Source: Thermodesulfobacteriaceae bacterium UBA6232
Lineage (GTDB): Bacteria; Desulfobacterota; Thermodesulfobacteria; Thermodesulfobacteriales; Thermodesulfobacteriaceae
DNA length: 27,194 nucleotides
Direction of reading: 5' to 3'
NCBI GenBank assembly: GCA_002441555.1
Contig: DJWK01000011.1
Span: 1-27,194, forward strand
Shown here one piece after another: positions 16,116-24,067 of this stretch. The first letter of the stretch is position 1. Each line of letters starts with the position of its first letter. The notes below the pieces were generated by a model that had not been told where the DNA came from, ran no database searches, and saw nothing but the letters and a program-made list of their open reading frames with translations. The position numbers were made by a program, and so were the translations under genes.

Positions 16116-17216
16116 ATGAAAACCTTTTTTATATTTCTCCTTAAAGAACTTTTCTTTTATACTTTTCTTTTTTTACTTTTTTTCCTTGTACTTTTAACTC
16201 TTATCATGGGAACCCTTAACTTAAGAGATGTTCTTGAATTTAATCCGAGTTTATTAATGATTTTAGGCTTTTATATATTAACCTCTCTTCAACTTTTGTC
16301 TTTTCTTTTACCCCTTTCCTCCTTTAACTCCGTTCTTTTTACCCTTCAGAGGCTAAAGGAAGAAAGAGAACTTCTTGCCCTTTTTTCTCTTGGTTATACT
16401 ATCAAAGACCTTATTAAACCTTTTTTGTTATTTATGATTTTTATTTTTTTGGCAACCCTTTTATCTCATGTTTATCTTAATCCCTCTGCCAAAAGGATGA
16501 TGAAAGAGGCCCAAATTAAACTTGCTAAAGTTTTTTTTGAAAAACCTATACCTTCCAAAACCCCTGTTCCCCTAACAAATACTTTTTATCTCTATGTGGC
16601 TGAATCACAAAAGGTAGATTCTAATAATGTTATGAAAAGGGTTATCCTTTTGGAGAGGAAATCCCCAAAAGAGAGAGGAATTTACCTTGCAAAGGCTGCA
16701 ACTCTTGATTTAAAAAAAGGGATATTTTATCTTAGTGACGGGATTGTTTTTACCCATTCCAATTACAAAGAAATAAATATTCTCAAGTTCAAGGAGTATC
16801 TCTTTAAAATTTCCAAGGAGTATTTAAAAAAGCCAGATCTCTATGTTAAAAGGGGGGAAATGAGTTTTTTTGAGCTTAAAAAAACCATTAAAGCTCTCAT
16901 ACCGGGAAGCGAAAAATATTATCGTTATCTTTCTGAATATTATCAGAGAATATTTTATGGCTTTTCCATTTTCCCGCTTCTTCTTCAGGCCTTTATCCTT
17001 GGCCTGGTTATAAAGCCCCAGAGTCGTTATTTACTTTTATTAATGGGACTAACCTTTTATCTCTTTTTTTATTTTGTTTATAATTTCTTTGTTTCCCTGG
17101 GAGAAAGCGGAAAAATTTACCCCCTTTTTAGTCATATTTATTTTAATGGTCTTTTAATTTTTCTTCTTGCCGTTGAGTTTGCTTTTATAAGAAAGAGGGG
17201 AATAAGCTTCTCATGA
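16116..17216 (+). CDS. lptF: LptF-type LPS transport permease (YjgP/YjgQ family)
   Basis: This is one of two related inner-membrane permeases which, with the ATPase LptB, pull lipopolysaccharide from the inner membrane and drive it over the LptC-A bridge to the outer membrane. The 366-residue protein has the family form: three N-terminal transmembrane helices (about 12-34, 44-75, 98-123), a periplasmic jellyroll domain (about 125-275) and three C-terminal helices (about 280-360). The motif RLKEERELLALFSLGYTIKDLIKP after the second helix is the cytoplasmic coupling segment that contacts LptB. The lptG gene overlaps its stop by 4 bp. The first-gene position and order match LptF, but the two paralogues are hard to tell apart by eye. 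It probably starts from a leaderless message. Confidence 0.88.
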   Translation: MKTFFIFLLKELFFYTFLFLLFFLVLLTLIMGTLNLRDVLEFNPSLLMILGFYILTSLQLLSFLLPLSSFNSVLFTLQRLKEERELLALFSLGYTIKDLIKPFLLFMIFIFLATLLSHVYLNPSAKRMMKEAQIKLAKVFFEKPIPSKTPVPLTNTFYLYVAESQKVDSNNVMKRVILLERKSPKERGIYLAKAATLDLKKGIFYLSDGIVFTHSNYKEINILKFKEYLFKISKEYLKKPDLYVKRGEMSFFELKKTIKALIPGSEKYYRYLSEYYQRIFYGFSIFPLLLQAFILGLVIKPQSRYLLLLMGLTFYLFFYFVYNFFVSLGESGKIYPLFSHIYFNGLLIFLLAVEFAFIRKRGISFS

Positions 17217-18277
17217 GTTTACTTTTTCGCTATCTTTCAAAGGAATACCTAAAAACCCTGCTTTTTTTCCTTATTCTTTTTCTTTTCTTTTTTTTGGTAA
17301 TTGATTTTTTTGAAAAGCTTTCTTCCTTTTTAAAAACAGAAAAGACCTTTAGCTTTTTTCTTGAATACCTTTTTTGGAAAGTCCCAGTTAGCCTTTACCA
17401 AGTCTATCCCTATGCTTTGGCACTTTCTTCTCTTCTTTCGCTTTTTTTTCTTTCACGATCAAGAGAGCTTCTTGCCTTAATAAGCCTTGGAATCACAAGA
17501 AAGGAGCTTTACAAAAAGTATCTTTTTTTGCTTTTTCTTTTTTCCTTCATTGGGGGCTTAGTATTGAATTATTTTTTACCCTTTTCTTTTTATAAAGCAG
17601 TTTATATCTGGGAAACCAAAATTGAGGGAAAAAGGGCAGAGCATCTTATTTTTGGGAATACCCTTTTTTTTGAAGGGGAAAACTTTTTTTTGGTGGCAAC
17701 TCCCCTTGAGCCCAAGGGAGAGTATCTTGCAGATTTCACTCTGGTTTTGTTAAAGGAGGGTGTGCCAGAAAGATTAATTTCTGCCAAACGGGCCCTTTAC
17801 AAAGGAGATAATCTTTGGGAATTTGAGGAAGCAATCCTTCAGGATGTGAGGGAAGATTATAAACCCCATTTATATAAAACCCTTTCAGAGAAACTCCCCA
17901 TAAAACCTAAAACCTTTGTAACCGTTGAAAAATCGGCAAAATTTGCCTCTTTCAAAGAACTTAGGCAAAGACTTAGCTTTTTAAGAAAAGTTGGAAAGCC
18001 TCAAACAGAAGTTCTTGCTGAGATTTTAAATCGCTTTTCTTATCTTTTTGCAGGTTTTATTCTTGGAATCGTTCCTCTCTGGCTTTATTTGAGGGAATAC
18101 ACCCCTGCGAACTTTGGATTTACCTTTTTAAAGGCATTAACGGTCTTTCTTTTGCTTTCAGCCCTTTTTCTTTCCCTTCAAACCATGCTTTATAAAAGTT
18201 TTGCAATAAGTTTTTTCCTTTTTATCTTGTTTTATCTTTTCCATCTTTTCTTTTTAAAACTTGCTCTTTTCCGTTAA
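17213..18277 (+). CDS. lptG: LptG-type LPS transport permease (YjgP/YjgQ family)
   Basis: This is the second permease of the LPS exporter, expected to form a heterodimer with the upstream LptF. It has 354 residues with the same plan: N-terminal transmembrane helices (about 10-30, 50-75, 98-118), a periplasmic domain (about 120-265) and three C-terminal helices. The coupling segment here reads SRSRELLALISLGITRKELYKKY. Its ATG overlaps the lptF stop (ATGA). The stop codon TAA (18275-18277) forms part of the -35 element of the flagellin promoter, so LPS transport and flagellin genes abut without a spacer. No lptA, lptB or lptC is present in the window. Confidence 0.88.
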   Translation: MSLLFRYLSKEYLKTLLFFLILFLFFFLVIDFFEKLSSFLKTEKTFSFFLEYLFWKVPVSLYQVYPYALALSSLLSLFFLSRSRELLALISLGITRKELYKKYLFLLFLFSFIGGLVLNYFLPFSFYKAVYIWETKIEGKRAEHLIFGNTLFFEGENFFLVATPLEPKGEYLADFTLVLLKEGVPERLISAKRALYKGDNLWEFEEAILQDVREDYKPHLYKTLSEKLPIKPKTFVTVEKSAKFASFKELRQRLSFLRKVGKPQTEVLAEILNRFSYLFAGFILGIVPLWLYLREYTPANFGFTFLKALTVFLLLSALFLSLQTMLYKSFAISFFLFILFYLFHLFFLKLALFR

Positions 18278-18301
18278 AGTTTTTGGTCACTTAACCGATA
18301 T
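18275..18301 (+). promoter_or_regulatory. Sigma-28 (FliA) flagellin promoter
   Basis: TAAAGTTT (18275-18282) and ACCGATAT (18294-18301) are separated by 11 nt. The sigma-28 consensus is TAAAGTTT-N11-GCCGATAA, so the -35 is perfect and the -10 differs at its first and last base. It lies 45 nt before the flagellin ATG, and the first three bases are the lptG stop codon. AAAGGAGGTG (18331-18340) gives a strong ribosome-binding site. Confidence 0.88.
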
Positions 18302-18346
18302 ATATCCAAAAGAAAAAAGAAAAAAACTTAAAAGGAGGTGTGAGCC

Positions 18347-19831
18347 ATGGCAGTAAAAATTAATTTTAACGAAGCTGCCGCCCAAACCCACACGGCGCTC
18401 ATTCGTAATGAGCGTCTCATGAACAAAAGCTTGTTAAGGCTTTCAACGGGATTGAGAATTATTAATGCCGCTGACGACTCTGCAGGTCTTTTCATTGCAG
18501 ACCAACTTGGAACAGTTGCCAAGGCTTATGAGCAGGGTAACAGAAACATCCAGACAGGAATCTCAGCCCTTCAGATTGCTGAAGCTGCAGCTGGAAACAT
18601 TTATGAAAAGCTTCAGGAAATCTATGTGAGAGCCCAGAATGCAGCTAACGACATCAATGACCCTGTTGCACGCCAGGCCCTTCAGCAGGAAATCAGAAAC
18701 TTTGTTGATGCCATCCAGAAAATCGGAACTGATACCGAATATAACGGAATAAAGCTCCTTGACGGAAGTTTTAAAGACAAATATATTCATTACGGCGCAA
18801 GAATGACCCAAACTGTTTATCTCTCCATTGAGGATGTTAGAGCTCAAAATCTTGGTGGACATATGCTGGTGACTGAAGGAAGCCAGACAAGTGCCTCAGG
18901 ATCTTTTACAAGTCTTACAAATTATGTCTCAGCATCTAAGGTCACTGCAAGCCTTGCAGGACGAACCATCAATGCAACTATACAAAGTGAAAGTAATTAT
19001 ATTTATGATGCTGGATTTATTGCGGAACAAGTAAATGAAAATCTTTCTGATATTGGTTTTGTTGCCAAAGCTGTAAATGTTAGTATTGCCGATAAACAAT
19101 ATGCAGCCATTGCAGATATTTCTACAACGGCAACTTTGAATTTTTATGTTGGAGACAAAACTTTCTCTGTTACAGCAGATACTACAATTACTTTAGATGA
19201 CCTAATTGACAGAATTAATGAGGCCGCTGCAACAAATGGTGCTGATCTTACTGCTTCAGCTAATGCAGGAAGACTTGTTTTAACTTCATCCAAGGGATAC
19301 ACCATCGGCCTTGAGGTAACTTTAACGAGTGGAACAGGAACTATTAATTTTGATCAATTAATAGCAGGTACAACTTCTGTATCTTCAGTAACACAAGGCT
19401 CAGCTGTAAAAGTTGGAGAGCTTTATATTGCTAATGATAAGGAATTTACTCAATCTGGTATAAATACAACCCAATTTGGAAACTATGTCGTTGGTAGTTC
19501 CTCCAACTCAGAATTTAAAAATCTTTATGGACTTGATGTTACCCAAAATCAAGGGGCTGAAATTGCCATGTTAGCCACTCAGGTTGCTTTAAGAAAGGTT
19601 GACTCCATTCGTGCCCAGATTGGTGCTACCATGAACAATCTCCAGTCCATCTTTGATGCTCAGAAAGTGGCTTATGATAACACTAAGGAGGCTGAATCCG
19701 TTATCAGAAACACCGACTATGCCAAGGAAATGGCTGAATTTACTACCTACCAGATCCGTATGCAGGCAACCATTGCCATGCTCGGACAGGCAAACACCCT
19801 TCCACAGCTCGTCCTTCAGCTCCTGAGGTAA
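18347..19831 (+). CDS. fliC: Flagellin
   Basis: This is the filament protein of the flagellum, exported through the flagellar type III system and polymerised under the cap. The 494 residues show the conserved helical N-terminal D0/D1 region (1-165: LRLSTGLRIINAADDSAGL near 29-47, DTEYNGIKLLDG at 129-140) and C-terminal D1/D0 (about 393-494: AQIGATMNNLQSI, ending in LVLQLLR). The surface domain between them includes a Flagellin_IN-like motif (about 263-325: TLDDLIDRIN, then GRLVLTSSKG) and Ser/Thr-rich stretches near 175-215 and 340-390 that are possible glycosylation zones. The N-terminal region reads LQEIYVRAQNAAND where many flagellins have LQRVRELAVQ, so TLR5-type recognition may differ. 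The ATG is set by AAAGGAGGTG. Transcription is from the sigma-28 promoter and ends at two hairpins. Neighbours suggest modification genes. Confidence 0.97.
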   Translation: MAVKINFNEAAAQTHTALIRNERLMNKSLLRLSTGLRIINAADDSAGLFIADQLGTVAKAYEQGNRNIQTGISALQIAEAAAGNIYEKLQEIYVRAQNAANDINDPVARQALQQEIRNFVDAIQKIGTDTEYNGIKLLDGSFKDKYIHYGARMTQTVYLSIEDVRAQNLGGHMLVTEGSQTSASGSFTSLTNYVSASKVTASLAGRTINATIQSESNYIYDAGFIAEQVNENLSDIGFVAKAVNVSIADKQYAAIADISTTATLNFYVGDKTFSVTADTTITLDDLIDRINEAAATNGADLTASANAGRLVLTSSKGYTIGLEVTLTSGTGTINFDQLIAGTTSVSSVTQGSAVKVGELYIANDKEFTQSGINTTQFGNYVVGSSSNSEFKNLYGLDVTQNQGAEIAMLATQVALRKVDSIRAQIGATMNNLQSIFDAQKVAYDNTKEAESVIRNTDYAKEMAEFTTYQIRMQATIAMLGQANTLPQLVLQLLR

Positions 19832-19837
19832 ACCCTG

Positions 19838-19858
19838 AAGGGGGCTTAGGCCCCTTTT
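19838..19858 (+). terminator. Intrinsic terminator 1 after flagellin
   Basis: Seven bases after the stop, GGGGC (19841-19845) and GCCCC (19850-19854) pair around a TTAG loop. The stem is extended by A-T and G-T pairs, and TTTT follows. The hairpin is compact and GC-rich in an AT-rich region. Confidence 0.75.
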
Positions 19859-19874
19859 AGAAAGCCTTTCAGGT

Positions 19875-19910
19875 AAGGGAGGGTCCAACCCCCTCCCTTT
19901 ATTTTATTTT
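19875..19910 (+). terminator. Intrinsic terminator 2 after flagellin
   Basis: The perfect nine-base stem AAGGGAGGG (19875-19883) with CCCTCCCTT (19891-19899) has a 7-nt loop and is followed by a T-rich run (TATTTTATTTT). It backs up the first hairpin, as expected behind a highly expressed gene. On the minus strand it overlaps the last codons of the nucleotidyltransferase relic. Confidence 0.85.
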
Positions 19911-20080
19911 CTCTTCTAAACCATTTATAGCTTTTTCAAGGGTTATAACATAAACTTCTTTTATTCTTCAGCCCTTGAGCCAAAAAGAATTATTTTTTCA
20001 GGTTCAAGCTCTTCCTTTAGAAGTTTCACAATCTCTGACAAAACTTCTTTATATTTTCTTTCGTGATTTGAATTAACCAT
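19899..20080 (-). pseudogene. Relic of a minimal nucleotidyltransferase (MNT/MntA-like) gene
   Basis: On the minus strand an ATG at 20080 opens 39 codons ending at TAA (19961-19963). The last part reads LKEELEPEKIILFGSRAEE, which matches the start of MNT-type nucleotidyltransferases (PEKIILFGSRARGE). The catalytic DxD that should follow about ten residues after GSRA is missing. Immediately downstream, in a second frame, KEVYVITLEKAINGLEEKIK runs to a TAA at 19899-19901 and looks like the tail of a small protein. A frameshift and loss of the central segment explain both. MNT proteins usually pair with HEPN proteins as toxin-antitoxin modules, but no HEPN gene is recognisable here. No ribosome-binding site precedes the ATG. 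Confidence 0.5.
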
Positions 20081-20134
20081 TTTTTAGATATTTTAACAAC
20101 AGCCCAATTTTTGTCAAATTCAACCATTCTAAGC

Positions 20135-20163
20135 TTGCTAATGCTTTTAAAAGTTAGTATAAT
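20135..20163 (+). promoter_or_regulatory. Sigma-70-type promoter of the SapC gene
   Basis: TTGCTA (20135-20140) and a perfect TATAAT (20158-20163) are separated by 17 nt. They lie 46 nt before the SapC-family ATG, which has AAAGGAGGA just upstream (from 20192). The 377-nt stretch 19832-20208 therefore holds two terminators, a gene relic and this promoter. SapC is not on the sigma-28 transcript. Confidence 0.7.
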
Positions 20164-20208
20164 GAGAAAAATATAACCTTAAGTTTTGGTAAAAGGAGGA
20201 TAAATACT

Positions 20209-20907
20209 ATGCTTTCTCCTTTTAAGGCCTTTAAAGAACCCATTATAATTGATGAGAAAGAGCATAAAGATTTGAAGATTGCTAAACCTGAAGATTATAG
20301 CTTTATGAAAAAAGTCGAAATCGTTCCTTTGACCTTCTCAGAGCTCCTCTCAGTCTCCATGTATTATCCAGTTATGTTTGGAAGTTTTGAGGGAGAACTT
20401 TTTCCCTTTGCTGTTCTTGGAATAAATGGAAAAAACGTGTATTTAAATGAAGAGGGCTTTTTTAAGGTGGATGTAATTCCCAAGGCAGTAGAGAGCTATC
20501 CCTTTGGTGTTTTAAGGAAAAAGGAGGGAGAATCTATAGAGTGGATTGTGATTGTGGATAGAGCCTGCGAAAGTGAGGAAGGATATAGGCTTTTTGAGGA
20601 AAGCTGGGAGGATACTCCATATTTTAAAAGCATTAAAACGGAGCTAACAGAGCTTGCCCTTGACTTTCAGAGAGTTTACGAATTTGCTAAGGAGATAGCA
20701 AGCCTGAGACTGCTAAAACCGATAGATTTTGAAGTTACAACCAGATACGGAAGGGCTCAATTCAAAAGGGTTTTTATAGGAGACACTGAGGCCTTATCCA
20801 AAATCCAGCCTGAAAAACTTTACTTTTTAAACACATCTGGATATTTACCCATCCTCTATTCCATCTATTTTAGCGTGAGGAATTTTAAATTATTTGATTT
20901 GATATAA
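20209..20907 (+). CDS. SapC family protein
   Basis: The 232-residue protein resembles the SapC family (Pfam PF07277), named for a gene in the Campylobacter fetus surface-array locus. The family has no firm biochemical function. The N-terminal half carries the hallmark pattern: a conserved KKVEIVPLTFSELLSVSMYYPVMF (34-57), then FPFAVLGINGKNVYLNEEGFFKVDVIPKAVESYPFGVL (65-102). The C-terminal half (from about 145) is helical then beta-rich and ends VRNFKLFDLI. There is no signal peptide and no membrane segment, so it should be cytoplasmic. It has its own promoter and a strong Shine-Dalgarno. Its position just behind flagellin suggests a role in production or modification of surface protein, but that is inference. 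It converges with the methyltransferase-like gene after 5 bp. Confidence 0.82.
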   Translation: MLSPFKAFKEPIIIDEKEHKDLKIAKPEDYSFMKKVEIVPLTFSELLSVSMYYPVMFGSFEGELFPFAVLGINGKNVYLNEEGFFKVDVIPKAVESYPFGVLRKKEGESIEWIVIVDRACESEEGYRLFEESWEDTPYFKSIKTELTELALDFQRVYEFAKEIASLRLLKPIDFEVTTRYGRAQFKRVFIGDTEALSKIQPEKLYFLNTSGYLPILYSIYFSVRNFKLFDLI

Positions 20908-20912
20908 AATTT

Positions 20913-21767
20913 TTACTGCATTAAATCTAAATACGGTCCAAAATCAGGAGCATGACCAATATGCTTAAAATAGTCAAAATATAACCAATAACGAGGTGGA
21001 TTGTAAAGTTCAATCGGGTCAGGATCAGGAAATAGCTCATTATTCCATAAGTCTTTTCTTAAAAAGAAAGCATTAGTTCCAGTAATATTAGTTCCTACTA
21101 AAACATATCCTTTCTTTTCTGCAACTTCCACAATGGCTTTAAGAGATGAACCCATATAATCCGTTCCCTGCCACCAAAAATTCGGATTATAGGGAGGTTT
21201 TTTATGTAACTTGGGAGGAAATTTGGAGTTATACTCAATGCAAATTACTAAAGGTTTTTTGGTTAAATATTCTAAAAGATATACATCCATTCCATCAATA
21301 TCTATAGATAAAAATTCAAATTCTTCGCTTTTTATTCTGTGCGCTATGAGTCTGTTAATATTGTCAATTCTTACATATTCATTTAACACCATTAATTTTC
21401 CGTTCTTAATCACATAATCAAACTTATTTTTTATGAAATTAACATAGTTTGTGTTTGCTTCTATCCACAGGCCCTTCCATCCTTTATGTAAAAGATAAAG
21501 GGTATTGCACTCAAGCCCATTTTCAACCCCAATTTCAACAAAAATACCTTTGTCTATCTTAAGACGCTTAAAGATTTCCTCAATAATACCATCTTCTTCA
21601 TTTTGGCTATAAACTTTAAATCCGTAAGGTTCAAGTCTTTTAGGATCTTTTTTGCGAATTTCTTCTAATATATTTTTTATTTCTTGTCTTGCTAAATAAC
21701 CTGCTATTCTCATATTTTGAAATAAAAGCTGGGTTAAAAGCTGATAAAATTGATTCATTTCCGCCAT
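20913..21767 (-). CDS. FkbM-like SAM methyltransferase-fold protein
   Basis: The Rossmann-fold protein contains YSQNEEDGIIEEIF (53-66), FVEIGVENGLECNTLYLL (76-93, motif I), GLWIEAN (99-105) and FLSIDIDGMDVYLLEYL (152-168), followed by a CIEYN strand. This pattern is typical of the FkbM-related (SQNGEDGI) group found in polysaccharide and flagellar glycan clusters. The ATG at 21767 is preferred: AGGAGGT lies six bases upstream, whereas the ATG at 21785 overlaps that ribosome-binding site and would only add MRGGKK. That gives 284 residues. It follows the GT9/methyltransferase fusion directly, its Shine-Dalgarno lying in the fusion's last codons. It probably modifies a sugar made or transferred by the fusion; whether it methylates O, N or C is unknown. 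Confidence 0.75.
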   Translation of the reverse strand: MAEMNQFYQLLTQLLFQNMRIAGYLARQEIKNILEEIRKKDPKRLEPYGFKVYSQNEEDGIIEEIFKRLKIDKGIFVEIGVENGLECNTLYLLHKGWKGLWIEANTNYVNFIKNKFDYVIKNGKLMVLNEYVRIDNINRLIAHRIKSEEFEFLSIDIDGMDVYLLEYLTKKPLVICIEYNSKFPPKLHKKPPYNPNFWWQGTDYMGSSLKAIVEVAEKKGYVLVGTNITGTNAFFLRKDLWNNELFPDPDPIELYNPPRYWLYFDYFKHIGHAPDFGPYLDLMQ

Positions 21768-21771
21768 TTTT

Positions 21772-23916
21772 TTACCTCCTCTCATCTCTCCACATAATAT
21801 CTGCTGCTGAGATGGCTATGGCATCCCTTATAACCTTTTCCCAGTTAATTCCGCTTTTGCCTTTAACCCCAATGGCATACATAAAATTGCCGAGATACCT
21901 TGCATTTACATAAAGGGGTTTCATGGTATCAAGAATAATGGCAGTTGTAACCTCCTTTGGGAGAGTAATTTTTTGCCCATTCTGAGTGGTAAGTTCAACG
22001 GCCTTAGGAGTTATTCCTTCAAGGATTGTTCCTCTAAGTAAAGGTTCTGTAAACACCACTACTTCCTCAAAACCTACAAGTTTAAGCCCGTAATAGAGAG
22101 TCCAGGGTTTAAAACGGTTTAAGTGATTGGGAGGATAATCTCCATACCACCATTTATATTTCCGATAACTTAAAGACATGTTTTCAAACTTAAAGTAAGT
22201 AGGACAGCTCAAAATTGCAAATCCATTTTCTTCTAATAAATTGTAAATTCCTTTTAAGAATTCAAAGGGCCTTTCTACATGTTCAATGACTTCAAAAGCA
22301 GTTATAACTTTATAGGGGCCTTTAAAATCCTCTGGAAGCTCTTCAAAAGTGAGTGCCTGAGCAATATTCAAACCATATTTTTTTCTACCTAATTCTACTG
22401 CTTCTTTAGAAGCTTCCATTCCATAAACTTCATAGCCAAACTTTTTAGCTATCAATAAAAAGTTGCCTGTAGCACAGCCTACATCTAAAATTTTTCCTTT
22501 GGGAAGAAGACTTAATATAGGAAGAAGTATATTAAATCTTGGAAGCCGTTCCCACTTTATTCTTTCTTTTATTTCCTCTTCAAGATTCTTGTAGTTTATG
22601 TAAACCTTAGCAGCTTCAGAAAATTGAAATATATTTTTTGCCTCACCTTTATAAGCTTCATCATAATCCATAGCTTTAACGGGATAAGGAAACTGAAGCC
22701 CACAACTTGGGCATTCAAAGATTCTGTGCTGATTTATAACTTCAAACAGGCTGAATTCTCCAGAAAATTGACAGAGGGGACATTTTTCGGGCTTTGGATA
22801 ATCTTTTTCACAGGTAAGTTCTGCATCTTTTAATGCAAAATAAACAACCTTTGGAGGTATGCTCTCAAGACAGGGGCTGTAAAATTGGTGTTTCACTTTA
22901 GCCTCAGGGCAGGGTTCCCCTGTTGCGTGAATACCACAGGGAGCTTTGCAGGTCTTTCCTGTGTAATTAGGACGAACTGGTATGACCGTTGGATATGTTC
23001 CAGAGGTCATGGATGCTTCCCAATGCCCTGTAATTTGAACTGTAGGTTTTTTTAAACCAGCTGCTATATGTAAAGTTGCCGTATCTGCTGTAATAACTGC
23101 ATCAGATAAATATACAGCTGCAATTAAATATTTTACATCCTTCATTAAATAAGAAAGATTTCCAGCCCTTATCCCGTAAACATCAAGGGCAACCTCAACG
23201 GTAATATCTTCCTCTGGAAGACTGCATATTACAGGCACATATTCCTCCCAGATTAAATCCTCAATCTCCTTTAAAAGTCTTGGTGGAAGAGTTCTGTGAA
23301 TAGATGAGGCAAGATAGTGAAAGAGTAAAACCTTGTTTTTACCTGACAATTTTTTGACTTCTTCAAAAACAGGGGTTAATTCTTTGACGATTTCCTGGTC
23401 AACATAAACATCCGGAGTTTCATTTTCAGCAAAATAGAGCCTGAACTTCCAGAGGAACCACTTTACCATATTGAGATTATCAAAAGCAGGAGTATTAACC
23501 ATTTCAACGGCTTTTATCATATAGTTGGCCTTAACCACCTCTTTTACAGGTGCAGGATGGGGGAAAAGTTTATCTATGTAGGAAAGATTTTCCAGAACCG
23601 GACGAGCTCTTCCTGAAACTGCCACCCACAGCTTGCAATCAGGATAGCGTCTTTTTACCTCTCGTAGGGCAACTGTGGAACAGAGAACATCCCCTATAGC
23701 CCCCTGCATAAAAACGAAAAGGGTTTTCCCATTAAGATCCTCCCCGTCATAAAAAGGAGGAAGAGCACTGTTTGTTTTTTCAAAGGCATTTTGAAGCTCC
23801 TTGGGAAGGAGAGCAAAAACATCATTGGCAAAAAGAAGTTTTTCTCCAGGTTTTAAATCAAAATGATACCCATTGAAGTCAAAGCTCATCTTAGCTTTTG
23901 CCTGAACGGTAAGCAT
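21772..23916 (-). CDS. GT9 glycosyltransferase - zinc ribbon - methyltransferase fusion
   Basis: This is one 714-residue protein with three parts. Residues 1-60 are unassigned. Residues 62-350 resemble the ADP-heptose:LPS heptosyltransferase family GT9 (FMQGAIGDVLCST at 69-81, TADTATLHIAAGLKKPTV at 276-293, then clustered cysteines C323, C327, C336 and C349). Residues 379-406 form a CPLC/CPSCG zinc ribbon. From about 470 a class I SAM methyltransferase follows, with motif I ILDVGCATG (476-484), FEVIEHVERPFEFL and a PPNHLNRF segment. Such ribbon-methyltransferases act on sugars in surface glycans. The ATG at 23916 is preferred because AGGAGG lies just upstream; an ATG at 23961 would add 15 residues without a ribosome-binding site. 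It probably transfers and then modifies a sugar on flagellin or LPS. The target is inferred from location. Confidence 0.85.
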   Translation of the reverse strand: MLTVQAKAKMSFDFNGYHFDLKPGEKLLFANDVFALLPKELQNAFEKTNSALPPFYDGEDLNGKTLFVFMQGAIGDVLCSTVALREVKRRYPDCKLWVAVSGRARPVLENLSYIDKLFPHPAPVKEVVKANYMIKAVEMVNTPAFDNLNMVKWFLWKFRLYFAENETPDVYVDQEIVKELTPVFEEVKKLSGKNKVLLFHYLASSIHRTLPPRLLKEIEDLIWEEYVPVICSLPEEDITVEVALDVYGIRAGNLSYLMKDVKYLIAAVYLSDAVITADTATLHIAAGLKKPTVQITGHWEASMTSGTYPTVIPVRPNYTGKTCKAPCGIHATGEPCPEAKVKHQFYSPCLESIPPKVVYFALKDAELTCEKDYPKPEKCPLCQFSGEFSLFEVINQHRIFECPSCGLQFPYPVKAMDYDEAYKGEAKNIFQFSEAAKVYINYKNLEEEIKERIKWERLPRFNILLPILSLLPKGKILDVGCATGNFLLIAKKFGYEVYGMEASKEAVELGRKKYGLNIAQALTFEELPEDFKGPYKVITAFEVIEHVERPFEFLKGIYNLLEENGFAILSCPTYFKFENMSLSYRKYKWWYGDYPPNHLNRFKPWTLYYGLKLVGFEEVVVFTEPLLRGTILEGITPKAVELTTQNGQKITLPKEVTTAIILDTMKPLYVNARYLGNFMYAIGVKGKSGINWEKVIRDAIAISAADIMWRDERR

Positions 23917-24067
23917 CCTTTCCTCCTCATTAAAAGACCTTGTTGTTTTTATTATTAGCAAATTTTATACCATTTTAGATTTTAACAGGAACCAGTATTT
24001 AGAAAAGTTCAGTTTTAATAGTTTTTGCACTAATGGAATGGATTGTAAAATAAGCTTTTAATTTTGA

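Noticed and set aside
18563..18862. Minus-strand 99-codon frame inside flagellin
   Set aside because: It is antisense to the conserved N-terminal flagellin region; no ribosome-binding site or family match.
20026..20127. Minus-strand 33-codon frame starting MVEFDKNWAVV
   Set aside because: It overlaps the nucleotidyltransferase relic out of frame, has no ribosome-binding site and resembles no family I know.
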